Source of the DNA: an uncultured Blautia sp.
GTDB lineage: Bacteria > Bacillota > Clostridia > Lachnospirales > Lachnospiraceae
Assembly: GCA_934394595.1 (NCBI GenBank)
Contig: CAKRRX010000002.1
Location: forward strand, 1 to 63,154
DNA: 63,154 nt
Direction of reading: 5' to 3'
The position numbers and the translations under genes were made by a program. Shown piece by piece: positions 1-7,993 of this stretch; position 1 is the first letter of the stretch; each line of letters opens with the position of its first letter. The notes beneath the pieces are model-generated. The model did no database searches, was not told where the DNA came from, and saw nothing but the letters and a program-made list of their open reading frames with translations.

Positions 1-207
1 TTGCACTCACACTTCAGGAGTCTGGCGTCGACCTTGTGAGAAACCTTGCCGGGTAAGCTTTGCCCCGGTAGATGTATTATGAAGCTACTTAAGCAGTAAG
101 CCTGTCGGTGGGCGTGCTGTGGAGGGAATGTCAGTACAGCGACTGTGATGGGAGATGCCGCAAGGGATAGACTTTCGGACGCGGGTTCAATTCCCGCCAG
201 GTCCACT
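1..207 (+). ncRNA. ssrA: tmRNA (SsrA), 3' portion, cut by the window edge
   Basis: Rescues stalled ribosomes by acting first as a tRNA and then as a short mRNA. The 3' end shows the tRNA-like half: a T stem-loop with GCGGG/CCCGC arms around TTCAATT, then an acceptor strand CAGGTCC and discriminator A at about 198-204. Upstream are the GC-rich pseudoknot stems typical of tmRNA and the GGGATAGACTTTCGGACGC stretch. The 5' acceptor strand and the tag reading frame lie before base 1, so the tag peptide cannot be read. The bases after the discriminator are CTA, so the terminal CCA is apparently added after transcription and the encoded end is uncertain by about 3 bases. A terminator follows about 80 bases downstream. 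Confidence 0.92.
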
Positions 208-284
208 AAAACTGAACAAATCGAATTCTGTATATGATGTTGTCACATACAGGAATGTGTTTTGGTTGGTGTATCAAATAAAAC

Positions 285-336
285 AAAAATAACGGCATTG
301 TAAGCTGCAAAGGTGGCATACAATGCCATTATTTTT
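285..336 (+). terminator. Rho-independent terminator after ssrA
   Basis: Arms at 285-302 and 319-336 are complementary over about 18 bases with one G-U-type mismatch, and the right arm ends in ATTATTTTT. The A-rich left arm and T-rich right arm mean it could work on both strands. Between here and the next gene (337-484) I see only a short hydrophobic reading frame (391-468, TTG start, no good ribosome site), which I do not call as a gene. Confidence 0.7.
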
Positions 337-484
337 ATAAAGGAGAATGAAAATGTAGAGCGTGTATATCTCTGCATTACCATCCGAGTATTGCCTTTAT
401 ATTTGTTAGTTTTGCTTGCATTGATGGTGTATATGCATGAGATGTTGGAACGGAAGCAGAGTGTGTAAGGGAAAATAGAAATTT

Positions 485-718
485 TTATTCATCGAATTCT
501 GCGATTACCACATATCCGCTCAAGGGAGCTTTTTCCACGCTTACGATGGTTCCCTCTTTTGCCTTGATCCTTCGGGAGTTGGGGTAGCAGCCGGACATGG
601 CAACAGCCGGTTCGATGATGTAGCTGTAATTCATATAAGACTGGTACTCTGTGATCTTGACTTTGTCCCCTGGTTTTACAAGACCGGGGCGCTCCATTTT
701 AAAACTTTCCTGACGCAT
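485..718 (-). CDS. Small hypothetical protein (77 aa)
   Basis: I do not recognise this family. The frame is open further upstream (to 820), but the ATG at 718 has an AGAAGG Shine-Dalgarno about 8 bases before it, so I take that start. The product is small, basic, has no membrane segment, and contains a MERPGLVKPGDKVKI stretch followed by valine-rich segments (GTIVSVEKAP, GYVVIAEFDE), suggesting a small beta-barrel such as an SH3-like or KOW-like fold. That is inference from the residue pattern. It is divergent from the subtilase gene that starts at 842 and stands alone. The TAA stop is at 485-487. Confidence 0.6.
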   Translation of the reverse strand: MRQESFKMERPGLVKPGDKVKITEYQSYMNYSYIIEPAVAMSGCYPNSRRIKAKEGTIVSVEKAPLSGYVVIAEFDE

Positions 719-841
719 ATGAAAAACCTTCTTTCCTTTGAAGTATGTATCCACTTCTGTAAGAATAGCACAATTCTGAAAAAAAGTCACTGGAAAAGAT
801 GATGAGAACCGCAGCATCATGATATTGGAAGGATAGAATTT

Positions 842-1714
842 ATGAGAGATAAAATGATAAAAGAAAGATATGTTTTTGATTTGCTTTCTGTATTTCTTTT
901 ACTTTTAGTGGGGATAAACAGTGCTTTTTTATTTCCACGAAAAATACTGGCTGCCGGGAATTCTGATGGGAAAGTCACTATTTGCATTCTGGATTCCGGA
1001 TGGAACAGGGAAAATGGTGAAGGCTGGAATTATGTCGCAGAGGATCAGGACCTCACAGACCACAACGGACATGGTACTCTGATCACGGAAATTCTGGAAG
1101 ATAATGCACCGGATGCAGAGCTTGTGATGCTGAAATGTTTTGACCAGGAAATGGAGGATAGTGGGAAAGAAGATATCATGGCCAGAGCAATCCGGGACTG
1201 CGTGGATAAATATCACGGGGATATCATAAATATGAGCTGGACTTTGAATCAGGAAAAGGATGAGCTTCATGATGCGGTGAAATATGCACAGGAAAAAGGC
1301 GCGATTTTGGTGGCAGCAGCAGGAAATTTAAGTATGCAGACCCCTCTTGGAAGCCTGGTGTATCCGGCAGCGTGGGAGGAAGTGATCGGTGTTGGCGGCG
1401 CAGATCTGGATGAAGAAGGAAATCCTGCCAGTTCTCTGTGGTATCTTCAAAGCGAGGCTGTGTTTGTCTGTGCAGATGGAAATTACAAAGGGGAAAAGGG
1501 CTCTTCTTTTGCGGTACCGCAGGTGACAGCTGTGCTGGCAGATTATCTGAAAGAAGAGATGGCCGCCGGGAGGATATGTAATTCTGAGGAAAATGAGAAA
1601 TCAGATTCAGCCAGGACCCAAAAAGCCCGGGCCTATTTGCAGGATCTTGCTGAAGATGCAGGAAAAAAGGGATATGACACAACCTTTGGCTGGGGTTACA
1701 TCCGGTTAAAATAA
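842..1714 (+). CDS. S8 family subtilisin-like serine peptidase, membrane-linked (290 aa)
   Basis: A secreted or membrane-tethered serine protease. Residues about 11-31 form a hydrophobic segment (signal or anchor). The catalytic pattern of subtilases is visible: Asp51 in ICILDSGW, His77 in HNGHGT, the oxyanion Asn162 in AAAGN, and Ser222 in GSSFAVP, which replaces the usual GTSMAxP. At 290 residues it is little more than a catalytic domain, with no room for an I9-type inhibitory propeptide, which is unusual for an exported subtilase. GGAAGG lies 9 bases before the ATG at 842. The next gene, 77 bases on, is a response regulator, so the protease may be functionally tied to the two-component system; that link is inferred from position only. 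Substrate unknown. Confidence 0.8.
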   Translation: MRDKMIKERYVFDLLSVFLLLLVGINSAFLFPRKILAAGNSDGKVTICILDSGWNRENGEGWNYVAEDQDLTDHNGHGTLITEILEDNAPDAELVMLKCFDQEMEDSGKEDIMARAIRDCVDKYHGDIINMSWTLNQEKDELHDAVKYAQEKGAILVAAAGNLSMQTPLGSLVYPAAWEEVIGVGGADLDEEGNPASSLWYLQSEAVFVCADGNYKGEKGSSFAVPQVTAVLADYLKEEMAAGRICNSEENEKSDSARTQKARAYLQDLAEDAGKKGYDTTFGWGYIRLK

Positions 1715-1791
1715 AAGAAATTGCAGAGAAACGTTCACAAAACCAACATAAATATCTGCTAAGATAAGGAAAAAAGAGGAGGAAGAGATTT

Positions 1792-2469
1792 ATGGATACA
1801 TTAAAAATCCTTGTTGTGGACGATGAAAGCCGAATGAGAAAGCTTGTAAAAGATTTTCTGACAAAGAAAAATTTTCAGGTTCTGGAAGCCGGAGACGGCG
1901 AAGAAGCCATGGATATATTTTATAAAGAAAAAGACATTGCGCTGATCATACTGGATGTGATGATGCCCAAGATGGATGGCTGGGAAGTGTGCAGAGAGGT
2001 GCGTAAGAATTCAAAGGTTCCGATTATCATGCTTACAGCAAGGGGAGATGAGCGGGATGAGCTGCTTGGATTTGATCTGGGAGTAGATGAGTACATATCC
2101 AAGCCATTTAGTCCCAAGATCCTGGTGGCAAGAGTGGAAGCTATCCTTCGCCGCAGTGGTGTGGCTGGTGCAGAGGACACCTTATCAGCCGGCGGTATTG
2201 TCATTGACAAGGCGGCTCATATTGCTACAGTAGACGGAAAAGCCATGGATCTTAGCTTCAAGGAGTTTGAGCTTTTGTCTTATTTCCTTGAAAATCAGGG
2301 AATTGCTCTTTCAAGGGAGAAAATACTGAATTCTGTATGGAATTATGATTATTTTGGAGATGCACGTACCATTGACACCCATGTCAAGAAGCTGAGAAGC
2401 AAGATGGGTGATAAAGGGGAATATATCAAAACTGTATGGGGAATGGGATACAAGTTTGAGGTAGAGTGA
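1792..2469 (+). CDS. OmpR/PhoB-family response regulator (225 aa)
   Basis: A DNA-binding response regulator controlled by phosphorylation. Residues about 4-118 are the receiver domain, with the acidic pair in VVDDE, the phospho-acceptor Asp55 in IILDVMMP, a Thr in MLTARG and the conserved Lys in YISKPFSP. Residues about 130-224 are a winged-helix domain with LSFKEFELL, the DTHVKKLRSKMG recognition region and the final VWGMGYKFE. GGAGGAAGAG precedes the ATG by about 6 bases. Its stop overlaps the start of the sensor kinase gene, so the two are translationally coupled. The target genes cannot be read from the sequence. Confidence 0.95.
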   Translation: MDTLKILVVDDESRMRKLVKDFLTKKNFQVLEAGDGEEAMDIFYKEKDIALIILDVMMPKMDGWEVCREVRKNSKVPIIMLTARGDERDELLGFDLGVDEYISKPFSPKILVARVEAILRRSGVAGAEDTLSAGGIVIDKAAHIATVDGKAMDLSFKEFELLSYFLENQGIALSREKILNSVWNYDYFGDARTIDTHVKKLRSKMGDKGEYIKTVWGMGYKFEVE

Positions 2470-3971
2470 TGAAAAAGAAAAAGAAAATCCGTTCTCTGCA
2501 GCATCAGCTTACGTTTACCTTTATTGGACTTGTGCTTTTCTCCATAGTGACAATTTTTGTGATAAACGGTGTCTTTCTTGAAAAATATTATGTTTCAAAA
2601 AAGACAGAGACCCTTTTGCAGGCAAAGGAAGTGCTGGAAAGCATTGATGTGGATACCATGGCAGAGGATGAAGGAGAGCAGGATGAGCTTTCTTCTGAGA
2701 TTGTGCAGGCAAGTTCCCGGAACAATCTGACCTGGGTGCTGATCAATGAGGACAATACCAAATATCTTTGCTGGCCGGAGAATGAAGATCAGCTGAGAAG
2801 TAAGCTGTTTTTCGGATATGCCAGTGACCTGGATACAGACAATGGAAAGGGCAAGGTCCTCAAAGAAACGGACACCTATGTGGTACAGCAGGTTCATGAC
2901 CGTTTTGTGGGAATGGATTATGTGGAATGCTGGGGGCAGTTTGATAATGGGAATTATTTCCTGATCAGAAGTCCGCTGGAAAGTATCCGGGAAAGTGCGG
3001 ATATTTCCAACAAATTCTATTTTTTCGTAGGAATTGTCATTATTGTTATAAGTGGAATGTGTATTATGGCAGTGACCAGACGGATTACCAAGCCGATTTC
3101 TCAGCTGACGGAGCTTTCCAGGAAAATGACAGATCTGGATTTTGAAGCCAGATATACCAGCAAGGCAGGAAATGAGATCGATGAGCTGGGCGATAATTTC
3201 AATAAAATGTCTGGACAGCTGGAACAGACCATTTCCGAGTTAAAATCTGCCAACAATGAACTGCAGAAGGATATTGCAAACAAGGTCAAGATCGACGAAA
3301 TGCGAAAGGAGTTCCTGGATAATGTTTCCCATGAACTGAAGACACCTATCGCTTTAGTACAGGGGTATGCAGAAGGTCTTAAGGAAAATATCAATGACGA
3401 TCCGGAAAGTATGGACTTTTACTGTGACGTTATTATAGATGAAGCAGCCAAGATGAATAAGCTGGTAAAGAATCTCCTTACCCTGAATCAGCTGGAATCT
3501 GGAAAAGATGCAGCTGTGATGGAACGCTTTGATCTTACTGCACTGGTGAAAGGTGTGCTGTCCACCATGGATATCATGATCCGTCAGAAAGAAGCCCGTG
3601 TGATCTTCAATGAAACAGAACCTCTGTATGTATGGGCGGACGAATTTAAGACTGAGGAAGTGGTGACCAACTATGTGAGCAATGCCCTGAACCACCTGGA
3701 CGGAGAAAAGACTGTTGAAATCCGTCTTCTGAAAGAGGATGACAGAGCAAAGGTTACAGTATTTAATACCGGAACTCCAATTCCGGAGGCAGACCTTCCA
3801 AATCTGTGGAATAAATTTTACAAGGTGGATAAGGCACGTACCAGGGAATATGGTGGAAGCGGTATCGGACTTTCCATTGTAAAGGCCATCATGGAGGGGA
3901 TGAACCAGGAATACGGGGTACAGAATTTTGACAATGGAGTAGAGTTCTGGTTTACACTGGACCGCAAATGA
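2469..3971 (+). CDS. Membrane sensor histidine kinase (500 aa)
   Basis: Partner of the preceding response regulator. An N-terminal membrane segment (about residues 15-37), an extracellular sensing region of about 140 residues and a second membrane segment (about 178-200) are followed by a HAMP linker, the HisKA dimerisation domain with His288 in VSHELKTPIAL, and a HATPase_c domain with an N-box region near VVTNYVSNAL and the GGSGIGLSIV G-box. The ATG at 2469 shares bases with the regulator's TGA (TGATG); a GTG three bases earlier is possible but less likely. The order (subtilase, regulator, kinase) suggests an envelope-sensing unit. The signal is unknown. Confidence 0.93.
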   Translation: MKKKKKIRSLQHQLTFTFIGLVLFSIVTIFVINGVFLEKYYVSKKTETLLQAKEVLESIDVDTMAEDEGEQDELSSEIVQASSRNNLTWVLINEDNTKYLCWPENEDQLRSKLFFGYASDLDTDNGKGKVLKETDTYVVQQVHDRFVGMDYVECWGQFDNGNYFLIRSPLESIRESADISNKFYFFVGIVIIVISGMCIMAVTRRITKPISQLTELSRKMTDLDFEARYTSKAGNEIDELGDNFNKMSGQLEQTISELKSANNELQKDIANKVKIDEMRKEFLDNVSHELKTPIALVQGYAEGLKENINDDPESMDFYCDVIIDEAAKMNKLVKNLLTLNQLESGKDAAVMERFDLTALVKGVLSTMDIMIRQKEARVIFNETEPLYVWADEFKTEEVVTNYVSNALNHLDGEKTVEIRLLKEDDRAKVTVFNTGTPIPEADLPNLWNKFYKVDKARTREYGGSGIGLSIVKAIMEGMNQEYGVQNFDNGVEFWFTLDRK

Positions 3972-4075
3972 TATAGCTACAGACTGTATTTTGTGATTTT
4001 TAATAAAACAAATACTCGCTTGCCAGATGAGATGGGACAATCTCACAAAACAGGCAGCTGCAGGGAATTCGCTCT

Positions 4076-4103
4076 TTGCAACTGTCTGTTTTTGCGTTAT
4101 ACT
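4076..4103 (+). promoter_or_regulatory. Predicted sigma-A promoter for hisH-hisF
   Basis: TTGCAA (4076-4081) and TATACT (4098-4103) are separated by 16 bases, about 70 bases before the hisH start. No clear terminator separates it from the sensor kinase gene, so some read-through is possible. Confidence 0.5.
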
Positions 4104-4174
4104 GTAAGGATGTAAGGAAAAATCCGGAAGCGGCTGATGCTCTGGAAATACAGAATATAACAGGAGGAGCTGAA

Positions 4175-4792
4175 ATGATAGGGGTTATCGACTATGATGC
4201 AGGCAACATAAGGAGCGTGGAAAAAGCTCTTCATTATCTTGGAGAAGAGACAGTAGTTTCCAGGGACCCAAAGGTGCTTTTGGGTGCGGATAAGGTGATT
4301 CTTCCGGGAGTTGGCAGCTTTGGAGATGCTATGAATAATCTGAACAGATTCGGACTTGTTCCCGTAATTCGGGAGATCGCAGATAAGAAGACACCATTTC
4401 TTGGAATCTGCCTGGGACTTCAGCTTCTCTTTGAGTCCAGCGAGGAAACGCCTGGGGTAGAAGGTCTTGGTCTTCTCAGAGGTAAAATTGTGAAGATCCC
4501 ACCTGCAGAAGGACTTAAGATTCCACACATGGGATGGAATTCCCTTCATCTTCAAAATGACGGACGTCTGTTTGCAGGAATCCCCGAGCAGACTTATGTA
4601 TATTTTGTACATTCTTATTATCTTCAGGCTGAGGAACCGGAAATCGTGAAGGCCACTGCTGAATATGGTGTGACCATACATGCCTCCGTAGAAAAGGATA
4701 ATGTGTTTGGCTGTCAGTTCCATCCGGAAAAGAGCAGCAGATATGGCCTTAGAATACTGGAGAATTTTGCGAAGCTTGGAAGGGAGGCGTGA
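4175..4792 (+). CDS. hisH: Imidazole glycerol phosphate synthase, glutaminase subunit HisH (205 aa)
   Basis: Hydrolyses glutamine and channels ammonia to HisF, which makes imidazole glycerol phosphate and AICAR in histidine synthesis. The class I glutamine amidotransferase pattern is present: oxyanion-strand PGVGSFGD, nucleophile Cys79 in [12 protein letters not shown], and the His-Glu pair in CQFHPEKS near the C-terminus. The ORF is open upstream, but the ATG at 4175 follows CAGGAGGAGC and gives the family-typical start [11 protein letters not shown]. It is coupled to hisF, with only a few bases between them. The other his genes are not in the window. Confidence 0.96.
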   Translation: MIGVIDYDAGNIRSVEKALHYLGEETVVSRDPKVLLGADKVILPGVGSFGDAMNNLNRFGLVPVIREIADKKTPFLGICLGLQLLFESSEETPGVEGLGLLRGKIVKIPPAEGLKIPHMGWNSLHLQNDGRLFAGIPEQTYVYFVHSYYLQAEEPEIVKATAEYGVTIHASVEKDNVFGCQFHPEKSSRYGLRILENFAKLGREA

Positions 4793-4794
4793 GG

Positions 4795-5553
4795 ATGTTT
4801 ACAAAAAGAATTATTCCCTGTCTGGATGTAAAAAATGGTCGCGTGGTAAAGGGCGTCAATTTTGTGGATTTAAAGGATGCGGGAGATCCGGTGGAGATTG
4901 CAAAGGCCTATGATGCAGCTGGTGCAGACGAGGTGGTATTTCTTGATATTACTGCTTCCTGTGAGCAAAGAGAGACTGTAGTGGAAATGGTAAGGAAAGT
5001 AGCTGCCAATGTATTCATTCCCTTTACTGTAGGCGGTGGAATCCGCACAGTGGATGATTTTAAAAGGCTGCTCAGAGAAGGAGCGGATAAAATTTCCGTA
5101 AATTCTGCAGCAATTGACAGGCCAGAGCTGATCCGAGAGGCAGCAGAGAAATTCGGCAGCCAGTGTGTGGTAGTTGCCATTGATGCCAAACGTCGGGCGA
5201 ATGGCGGCTGGAATATCTACAAGCATGGCGGCCGTCTGGATACAGGAATCGATGCAGTAAAGTGGGCAAAGAAAGTGGAAGCTCTGGGTGCAGGAGAAAT
5301 CCTTCTTACCAGTATGGACTGCGATGGTACGAAAGCAGGATATGACATTTCACTTACCAGGACGATAGCAGATGCAGTTTCCATACCGGTAATTGCCTCC
5401 GGTGGTGCTGGTACACTGGAACATTTTTATGAGGGACTTACCAGCGGTGGGGCAGATGCAGTACTTGCGGCATCGTTGTTCCATTATAAAGAACTGGAAA
5501 TTTCCCAGGTAAAAGAGTACCTTGCAGCAAAAGGTGTGCCGGTACGAAGATAA
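4795..5553 (+). CDS. hisF: Imidazole glycerol phosphate synthase, cyclase subunit HisF (252 aa)
   Basis: The TIM-barrel cyclase subunit that works with HisH. It begins [20 protein letters not shown] with the catalytic Asp11, and carries the FTVGGGIRT phosphate-binding strand, VVVAIDAKR (the second catalytic Asp) and [10 protein letters not shown] chose the ATG at 4795 over an in-frame GTG at 4789 because it matches the family start and is preceded by GGGAGGCGTGAGG. Length is normal for the family. Confidence 0.96.
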   Translation: MFTKRIIPCLDVKNGRVVKGVNFVDLKDAGDPVEIAKAYDAAGADEVVFLDITASCEQRETVVEMVRKVAANVFIPFTVGGGIRTVDDFKRLLREGADKISVNSAAIDRPELIREAAEKFGSQCVVVAIDAKRRANGGWNIYKHGGRLDTGIDAVKWAKKVEALGAGEILLTSMDCDGTKAGYDISLTRTIADAVSIPVIASGGAGTLEHFYEGLTSGGADAVLAASLFHYKELEISQVKEYLAAKGVPVRR

Positions 5554-5611
5554 AGGGAATATTGAGGTCATATAAGATCAATAATAAATACAAATGAGGT
5601 GAAAGATACAG

Positions 5612-6298
5612 ATGGGTCAGATATCAGGAGAATGGCTGGCAGCTTTGCAGGAGGAATTTCATCAGCCTTATTATGCAAAACTGTACAAAACTGTGATGAA
5701 CGAATATAAAACAAGAAAGATATTTCCGCCGCCACAGGATATGTTTAACGCCTTTGAGTTTACTCCTCTGGATGAGGTGAAGGTGGTGATCCTGGGACAG
5801 GATCCCTATCATAATGACGGACAGGCAAATGGCTTGTGCTTTTCTGTGCGGGAGGATGTGGAGATTCCCCCCTCTCTGGTGAATATTTATAAAGAACTTC
5901 ACAGTGATCTGGGATGCTATATCCCGGACAATGGCTGTCTGGAAAAGTGGGCGAAGCAGGGAGTACTGCTTCTGAACACTGTGCTCACAGTTCGGGCCCA
6001 TCAGGCCAATTCCCACAGAGGAATCGGCTGGGAACAGTTTACAGATGCTGTGATCCGCACACTGAATGACCAGGATCGTCCCATTGTGTATCTGCTCTGG
6101 GGAAGACCGGCCCAGACTAAGAAAGCTATGTTGTATAATCCGAAGCAGCTGGTTCTCACAGCTGCACATCCAAGCCCGCTGTCTGCGTCAAGAGGATTTT
6201 TCGGATGCAGGCATTTCAGCCAGACCAATGCATTTCTGGAGAAAAACGGGCTTACCCCCATTGACTGGCAGATTGAAAATATTGCAAAGGAAAACTAA
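5612..6298 (+). CDS. ung: Uracil-DNA glycosylase, family 1 (228 aa)
   Basis: Removes uracil from DNA at the start of base excision repair. The water-activating loop GQDPYHNDGQANGLCFSV carries catalytic Asp64, and the minor-groove/leucine loop HPSPLSASRGFFGCRHF holds the catalytic His. The full-length family signature and a length of 228 residues fit bacterial Ung. The ribosome site (GAGGTGAAAG) is moderate. It lies 58 bases after hisF and 3 bases before the flippase gene, so it is probably co-transcribed with the latter. Confidence 0.96.
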   Translation: MGQISGEWLAALQEEFHQPYYAKLYKTVMNEYKTRKIFPPPQDMFNAFEFTPLDEVKVVILGQDPYHNDGQANGLCFSVREDVEIPPSLVNIYKELHSDLGCYIPDNGCLEKWAKQGVLLLNTVLTVRAHQANSHRGIGWEQFTDAVIRTLNDQDRPIVYLLWGRPAQTKKAMLYNPKQLVLTAAHPSPLSASRGFFGCRHFSQTNAFLEKNGLTPIDWQIENIAKEN

Positions 6299-6301
6299 GA
6301 T

Positions 6302-7921
6302 ATGGGGAAAAAGAATGATAACACACTTGTAAAAAATGCATCCTTTCTGATGATCGCAGCACTGATTTCCAAGATCATCGGAATGCTCTACAAAAGTCCG
6401 CTTTCCAGTACACTTGGAAACAGCAGTATGGGTCTGTTCAATTATGCCCAGAATGTTTATTTTATCCTGTTGATGATCGCATCTTTCAGCATCCCTCAGG
6501 CGGTTTCCAAGATCATGGCAGAGAAGCTGGCTTTTAAGCGTTACCGGGATGCACAGAAGGTGTTTCACTGTGCCCTTTTGTACGTGATTTTGATGGGCGG
6601 TGTGGTAGCACTTTTCTGTCTTTTCGGATCTTCCATTCTGGTACCGGAGTCTATGTCAGGAGCAAGGCTTGCTCTTAAAATGCTGGCACCTACCATATTC
6701 CTGTCTGGAATTCTCGGTACATTTCGAGGATATTTTCAGGCTTACCGGAATATGCTGCCTACCTCTTTATCTCAGATTGTAGAGCAGTGTTTTGTGGCTG
6801 TTTTTGCCATTCTCATGTCAACGGTGATGCTGAATCGGTTCAGCGATGCAGAGGAATCTGTGCGAAATGCATGGGGGGCCGCCGGAGCTACTCTGGGTAC
6901 AGGCGCCGGAGTGACAGCTGCCCTTTTATTTATGCTTTTTGTATATTACGTAAACAGAAAAAATATCAAAAAAAGACTGGACCGGGATACCCATTCAAGA
7001 GATGAGGCTACCAGGGATGTGATGAAGAACATTGTTCTGATCGTAATGCCTATCATCCTCAGTTCTTTCATTTACAATGTTAATGGTTTTATCAACAGTT
7101 ATATGTACTCCGGTATCCAGGGATTTAAGGGTATCGACCATGATACCATTACAAGCCTTTATGCAGAGTATGGGTACTATATGACCCTGATCAATATTCC
7201 ACTTACTCTGGCAAGTACTGCGCCTACTTCCATGATCCCGGAGGTATCTGCCCAGTATGCAAAGCGGGATATGGATGGAGCCAGGGATAAAATTGACCGT
7301 GCCACCTGGATCAGCATGTTTATTTCCATTCCATGTGCTGTTGGTCTTGCAGTTCTGGCAGGCCCCATTACAAGACTTCTGTTCCCAAGAACAGAAGGGG
7401 CAGCAGCGCAGCTGATGATGCTTGGTGTTATCACTATCATCCTTAATGGAAATTCCAATATTTCCAACGGAGTGCTTCAGGGAATCGGAAAGCCCAATAT
7501 TCCTATGATCAATGCAGCAATTGCACTGGTTGTGGATGTTGTAGCTATGGCAATCCTGCTGTTTGCCACAAATCTTGGCGTTTACGCCATTGTTGTGGCG
7601 ATGATCATCTATGCTGTTGTAATGTGCCTGCTCAATGAGCGTGCCATGAAGCAATATATGCGGTATAAAAATCCATGGAGAAGCGCCTATTTAAATCCCC
7701 TTCTGGCATCTGTGCCAATGGCAGTAGTGGCAGGAGTGTCCTACTATGGAATCTATAAGCTGATCCATTCCAATTTTATCAGCCTTGGAATTTCAGTAGT
7801 CCTTGGAGTGATCGCCTATTTCATCACTTATCTGGCAGTAAGTAAACCTACAGAGCAGCAATTTGCCATGATGCCAGGCGGCGCTTATTTGAAGAAAATT
7901 GCTAAAAAACTTCCATTCTAA
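6302..7921 (+). CDS. MATE/MOP-superfamily polysaccharide or lipid II flippase (539 aa)
   Basis: A polytopic membrane protein of the oligosaccharidyl-lipid flippase group (SpoVB/YtgP/MurJ-like) with about 14 predicted hydrophobic segments. The N-terminus (KNASFLMIAALISKIIGMLY) and the PxxLGxxxMG-like loop (SSTLGNSSMGLFNYAQNVY) match the YtgP/SpoVB branch. It most likely moves lipid-linked cell-wall precursors across the membrane; lipid II is inferred from the family, not seen. It starts 3 bases after ung and ends at a strong bidirectional terminator shared with the convergent activase gene. Confidence 0.85.
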   Translation: MGKKNDNTLVKNASFLMIAALISKIIGMLYKSPLSSTLGNSSMGLFNYAQNVYFILLMIASFSIPQAVSKIMAEKLAFKRYRDAQKVFHCALLYVILMGGVVALFCLFGSSILVPESMSGARLALKMLAPTIFLSGILGTFRGYFQAYRNMLPTSLSQIVEQCFVAVFAILMSTVMLNRFSDAEESVRNAWGAAGATLGTGAGVTAALLFMLFVYYVNRKNIKKRLDRDTHSRDEATRDVMKNIVLIVMPIILSSFIYNVNGFINSYMYSGIQGFKGIDHDTITSLYAEYGYYMTLINIPLTLASTAPTSMIPEVSAQYAKRDMDGARDKIDRATWISMFISIPCAVGLAVLAGPITRLLFPRTEGAAAQLMMLGVITIILNGNSNISNGVLQGIGKPNIPMINAAIALVVDVVAMAILLFATNLGVYAIVVAMIIYAVVMCLLNERAMKQYMRYKNPWRSAYLNPLLASVPMAVVAGVSYYGIYKLIHSNFISLGISVVLGVIAYFITYLAVSKPTEQQFAMMPGGAYLKKIAKKLPF

Positions 7922-7930
7922 TCTAAAAAT

Positions 7931-7988
7931 AAAAAACTCGCTATGATACAACTATAAATTTAGTAGCTGTATCGTAGCGAGTTTTTTT
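7931..7988. terminator. Bidirectional terminator between the flippase and activase genes
   Basis: A 20-base stem (arms 7931-7950 and 7968-7988) with A-run on the left and T-run on the right, one G-U pair, and the core ACTCGCTA/TAGCGAGT. It sits between two convergent genes and should stop transcription from both sides. Confidence 0.9.
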
Positions 7989-7993
7989 ACACA

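Noticed and set aside
391..468. A 25-residue hydrophobic frame (PLYLLVLLALMVYMHEMLERKQ) after the ssrA terminator
   Set aside because: Only a TTG start and no ribosome site; the nearest AAGGAGA is followed by ATG-AAA-ATG-TAG in another frame. It could be the remnant of a small membrane peptide, but I cannot support it as a gene.
3972..4060. A terminator after the sensor kinase (TGAGAT/ATCTCA hairpin near 4027-4044)
   Set aside because: The stem is only 6 bases and no T-run follows.
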